Below, piece by piece: positions 40,199 to 42,737 of a DNA stretch of 42,737 nucleotides. This stretch comes from Bacteroidales bacterium (GTDB lineage: Bacteria; Bacteroidota; Bacteroidia; Bacteroidales; UBA1556), in NCBI GenBank assembly GCA_023146135.1, contig JAGLCR010000025.1:1-42737 (forward strand), given 5' to 3'. The position numbers and the translations under genes are program-made. Position 1 is the first letter of the stretch; each line of letters opens with the position of its first letter. The notes under the pieces were generated by a model. The model saw only the letters and a list, made by a program, of their open reading frames with translations. It was not told the DNA's origin and searched no databases.

Positions 40199-41334
40199 GC
40201 TTTCTGTAAAACCGCACGTGGGCATGCCACATTTAGTCTCATAAACCCCTCGCCTCCTGGGTTAAATATTGTTCCATCATTAAGCCCAACACCTGCTTTA
40301 TTTACCAAAATATCTATCAATTTCTTTTGACTCATCCCCAAATCTCTAAAATCTAACCAAAGTAAATAAGTAGCCTCTGGTCGATGAAAGTGCACATTGG
40401 GCATATTATCAGCTAGGAATTCTTCTACAAAATCAATATTCCCATTCACGTAATCTAACATCTGCATACGCCACGAATTACCATTGTCAAAAGCCGATTT
40501 CGTGGCTATCGTGCCCATTATATTCCCCGTATACAAATGCGAGGCATCCATTCTTTGGTTATAAGTTCTCATCATTTTCCTATGCTTAATCACAACAAAA
40601 GCCGTGCTTAAACCTGCTATATTAAAGGTTTTACTTGCTGCCATAAAAGTAATAGTACGCTGTGCAGCTTCTTCTGATATACTTGCTATTGGAATATGTT
40701 TACGAGGCAAAAAAGTTAAATCAGCATGTATTTCATCGGAGAGAATTAATACATCATATTTTTCGCATAAATTCACAATGCGTTTTAGTTCATCTAAGCT
40801 CCAAGCTCTTCCCACTGGATTATGCGGGCTACTCATAATAAATATTTTAACTCCTGTTTTAAGTTTCGCTTCTAAGTCATTGAAATCAATTCTATAACCA
40901 TCTTTTGTCTCTAGCAATTCATTATAAACCAACTCGCGATCGTTATCCTTAACACTAATGTAAAACGGGAAATAAACAGGTGGCTGCACTAATATCTTAT
41001 CCTTGGGCTTACTAAAAGTCAATATTGCCATTGTCAAGCCTGGTACTACTCCAGGGCTGAAACTAATTTCTCTGGATTTAACACTCCATTCATATTGTTC
41101 ATGCATCCACTTAACAATGGTTTTATGATAATCTGGCGAACGAAAACCATATCCAAACACAGGATGTTCCAATCTATTTCTCAGAGCATTTAATATAAAA
41201 TCTGGCGTTTCAAAATCCATATCAGCAACCCATAAAGGTATTACATCTTCATTACCAAAATAAGCCTTTCGCAAATCATATTTTACACTATCAGTACCAC
41301 TGCGCTCAAGCTGCGTATCAAAATTATATTTCAT
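40168..41334 (-). CDS. MalY/PatB-family cystathionine beta-lyase (C-S lyase), 388 aa
   Basis: PLP enzyme of aminotransferase fold class I that cleaves cystathionine, cysteine or S-conjugates to pyruvate, ammonia and a thiol. Landmarks are the N-terminal VIPLWVADMDFETP, VFGYGFRSPDY, SPGVVPGL, SSPHNPVGR with Asn172, LSDEIHADL with Asp200, the Schiff-base Lys235 in AASKTFNIAG, and late GEGFMRLNVACPR with the carboxylate-binding Arg. Length is normal. The ATG at 41334 lies about 40 nt after a predicted transcription start. Stands alone and divergent from the prohibitin-like gene. It adds to the C-S-cleaving enzymes of the window. Confidence 0.93.
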   Translation of the reverse strand: MKYNFDTQLERSGTDSVKYDLRKAYFGNEDVIPLWVADMDFETPDFILNALRNRLEHPVFGYGFRSPDYHKTIVKWMHEQYEWSVKSREISFSPGVVPGLTMAILTFSKPKDKILVQPPVYFPFYISVKDNDRELVYNELLETKDGYRIDFNDLEAKLKTGVKIFIMSSPHNPVGRAWSLDELKRIVNLCEKYDVLILSDEIHADLTFLPRKHIPIASISEEAAQRTITFMAASKTFNIAGLSTAFVVIKHRKMMRTYNQRMDASHLYTGNIMGTIATKSAFDNGNSWRMQMLDYVNGNIDFVEEFLADNMPNVHFHRPEATYLLWLDFRDLGMSQKKLIDILVNKAGVGLNDGTIFNPGGEGFMRLNVACPRAVLQKALEQISKNLP

Positions 41335-41382
41335 CTTAGAATCCTTGTTTTAACTATCGCAATTTACACAAAAAGCTTTAAT

Positions 41383-41390
41383 CAAAGCTA
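41383..41390 (-). promoter_or_regulatory. Promoter of the PatB gene
   Basis: Reverse-strand TAGCTTTG, exact TAnnTTTG, with TTG (CAA at 41412-41414) 21 nt upstream as a possible -33 element. Confidence 0.55.
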
Positions 41391-41488
41391 AGTTATTATA
41401 TTGTATTTTCGCAATGTAACTTTTGATTCGCCTTAGAAGAAAAAGTTATATTTATTTAAGAAAATAGTAACCATTAAAATAGATAAAA

Positions 41489-42337
41489 ATGAATCAACAA
41501 CAAGTACCAGGGGAATTAAACATGAAAAAGGTATTCCCAATTGCAATCATATTTGGTGCAATAATATTATTAGTAATTTTCTGGAGTCGAATGACTGTTA
41601 CCGTAGGGGCTGGACAATCTGGCGTATTATTTAACACATTTGGAAAAGGTATTAACCTTGAGCAGGCGCCATTGGGTGAAGGTTTTCACTTTATAGCACC
41701 TTGGAATAAAGTTTATTTATATTCTGTTCGTCAAAAAGAAAAAGCGGAAAATATGAAAATGCTTTCATCCAACGGTTTGGAAATTAGTATTGATGTATCG
41801 GCTTGGTTTTGGCCTGTAAACGAAAAACTTCCTTATTTGCATAAAAAAATTGGATCTGATTTCGAAATGCAAGTAGTAATACCCGCTATGCGTGCTGCTG
41901 CGCGCTCAGTTATTGGGCGTTATACTCCTGAAGAGATTTACTCAACAAAACGTGATGCTATTCAAGATGAGATGTATGTGGAAACAAAGAAAATTTTGGA
42001 TGAAAAATACGTGTATTTGGATCGTATGTTAATTCGTTCTGTTATTCTGCCTCAATCAATTAAAGGAGCTATCGAGAGTAAATTAAAGCAAGAGCAACTT
42101 GCTCTGGAGTATAAGTTTAAGTTGCGACGAGCCGAAAAAGAAGCTGAACGAATGAGAATTGCAGCGGAAGGTGAAGCTGCAGCTAATAAAATAATCAATA
42201 GTAGTTTGACTAAAGAATTGTTAAGGATGCGTGGAATCGAAGCTACAATTAAACTATCTGAATCACAAAATGCTAAAACCATTATTATCGGTAGCGGTAA
42301 AGATGGCTTACCACTTATTCTTGGTGGAAGTAACTAA
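41489..42337 (+). CDS. Prohibitin-like SPFH-domain membrane protein, 282 aa
   Basis: One N-terminal transmembrane helix (about 13-32, VFPIAIIFGAIILLVIFW) followed by an SPFH/band-7 domain (AGQSGVLFNTFGKGI, GEGFHFIAPWNKVYLYSVRQKE, the VIPAMRAAARSVIGRYTPEEIYS segment) and a coiled-coil rich in Glu, Arg, Ala (RRAEKEAERMRIAAEGEAAANKI). This is the prohibitin arrangement: large ring assemblies on the inner membrane that act as scaffolds or regulate membrane proteases. The ATG at 41489 is chosen; an internal Met at residue 12 (before KKVF) could also start. No partner gene is visible beside it. A hairpin follows the stop. Confidence 0.9.
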   Translation: MNQQQVPGELNMKKVFPIAIIFGAIILLVIFWSRMTVTVGAGQSGVLFNTFGKGINLEQAPLGEGFHFIAPWNKVYLYSVRQKEKAENMKMLSSNGLEISIDVSAWFWPVNEKLPYLHKKIGSDFEMQVVIPAMRAAARSVIGRYTPEEIYSTKRDAIQDEMYVETKKILDEKYVYLDRMLIRSVILPQSIKGAIESKLKQEQLALEYKFKLRRAEKEAERMRIAAEGEAAANKIINSSLTKELLRMRGIEATIKLSESQNAKTIIIGSGKDGLPLILGGSN

Positions 42338-42352
42338 TAGCTAAAATAAAAT

Positions 42353-42383
42353 GAGGCTCCATTCGTAAAACGGATGGGGTCTC
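42353..42383 (+). terminator. Probable terminator of the prohibitin-like gene
   Basis: GAGGCTCCATTCG (42353-42365), loop TAAAA, then CGGATGGGGTCTC (42371-42383): a 13-bp stem counting G-U pairs. The T-tract after it is weak (TTGTATTTA), so efficiency is uncertain. Confidence 0.65.
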
Positions 42384-42432
42384 TTGTATTTATACTCCAT
42401 CCCACACATTCCTAACTAAATATCTATATTCT

Positions 42433-42737
42433 ATGATTAAGTTTTCCATTGATAAGTATATTGCAAGGCTTACATTTGACAATGACGCTAAGCGAAATTC
42501 ACTATCCTTCGAAATGCTAGAGGATATATACAAGTCTTTGGATAAAATTGATAATAGTGTAAGAGTATTAATTGTTAGCGCTAATAAAGGAGCTAAGGTA
42601 TGGTCGGCAGGTTTTAATATTAAAGAATTACCCTTGCCTGGTGAAGACCCGCTACCCTTCAATCATCCACTGGAAACATTATTACGAAAACTACAGCAAG
42701 TTCCTTGTCCAATAATAGCACAAATTGAGGGCAGTGT
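42433..42737 (+). CDS. Enoyl-CoA hydratase/isomerase-family gene, 5' part (ScpB-like)
   Basis: The first 101 codons from ATG 42433 run off the window end. The protein begins MIKFSIDKYIARLTFDND and has the crotonase-fold pattern: NSLSFEMLEDIY, VRVLIVSANKGAKVWSAGFN (oxyanion-hole strand), then IKELPLPGEDPLPFNHPLET and VPCPIIAQIEGSV. The segment SAGFNIKELP-x-x-GEDPL closely parallels SAGHDIHELP and DPLSYDDPL of E. coli methylmalonyl-CoA decarboxylase (ScpB), so a propionyl-CoA-forming decarboxylase is the best guess; an ordinary enoyl-CoA hydratase remains possible until the rest is seen. The matching scpA (mutase) would be expected elsewhere. Confidence 0.85.
   Translation, partial: MIKFSIDKYIARLTFDNDAKRNSLSFEMLEDIYKSLDKIDNSVRVLIVSANKGAKVWSAGFNIKELPLPGEDPLPFNHPLETLLRKLQQVPCPIIAQIEGS

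Noticed and set aside
1-42737. Mobile elements, CRISPR arrays, tRNA or rRNA genes
   Set aside because: No transposase, integrase, regularly spaced repeats, cloverleaf-like segment with conserved T-arm, or rRNA-like sequence was recognised by reading.

Overview
The window looks like a chromosomal segment of an anaerobic or facultative Bacteroidota (Bacteroidetes) bacterium. The DNA is AT-rich. Many genes are preceded by the Bacteroidota -7 promoter element TAnnTTTG (17 good candidates are listed), and Shine-Dalgarno sequences are mostly not obvious. One secreted protein ends in a type IX secretion (gliding-motility) C-terminal domain. Family-typical proteins include an OstA/LptA-like protein, a TlpA-type thioredoxin, a TonB-domain protein and a MurA with Asp in place of the catalytic Cys. 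I see no rRNA, tRNA, CRISPR array, insertion sequence or phage gene.

Layout. 1-6.8 kb is envelope biology: a lipoprotein, an outer-membrane porin-like barrel, a glycosyltransferase, an LptF/LptG permease and a divergent OstA-like protein. 6.8-15 kb is a fermentation and amino-acid-catabolism block: three butyrate-kinase-family genes (one with a wrecked active site), a YwqK/MORN-like lipoprotein lodged between two of them, a DUF6125-like protein, tryptophanase with a long leader, and a methionine gamma-lyase-family enzyme. 14.9-18.2 kb is a BtuFCD/Fec-type ABC importer. 18.3-23.2 kb is a mutL operon with a small membrane protein, an active rhomboid, a degenerate rhomboid and an endonuclease/exonuclease/phosphatase-fold protein. 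23.3-27.7 kb holds a DUF4468-like secreted protein and uvrB-tatD-tcdA. 27.7-34.9 kb holds a TonB-TPR-TonB protein, murA, trmD, a large type IX-secreted adhesin-like protein and an M20 dipeptidase. 35-42.7 kb holds a TlpA thioredoxin, an MsbA-like exporter, an SH3 secreted protein, a lipoprotein, a MalY/PatB C-S lyase, a prohibitin-like SPFH protein and the 5' part of an enoyl-CoA hydratase-family gene resembling methylmalonyl-CoA decarboxylase.

How it works together. Tryptophanase, methionine gamma-lyase and PatB would break amino acids down to 2-oxo acids, ammonia, indole and thiols. Butyrate kinases make ATP from acyl phosphates, and a ScpB-like decarboxylase would yield propionyl-CoA. This suggests an amino-acid-fermenting lifestyle, but that is inference: no phosphotransbutyrylase lies in the window.

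The most unusual items are a butyrate-kinase paralogue that has lost the nucleotide/phosphate-loop lysine and the C-terminal acidic motif and sits directly upstream of an intact paralogue; a pseudo-rhomboid paired with an active one; a roughly 160-nt tryptophanase leader carrying a 26-codon ORF; two places with decayed coding sequence (5.1 kb, and 39.2-39.5 kb on the reverse strand); and a perfect 18-bp palindrome after mutL.
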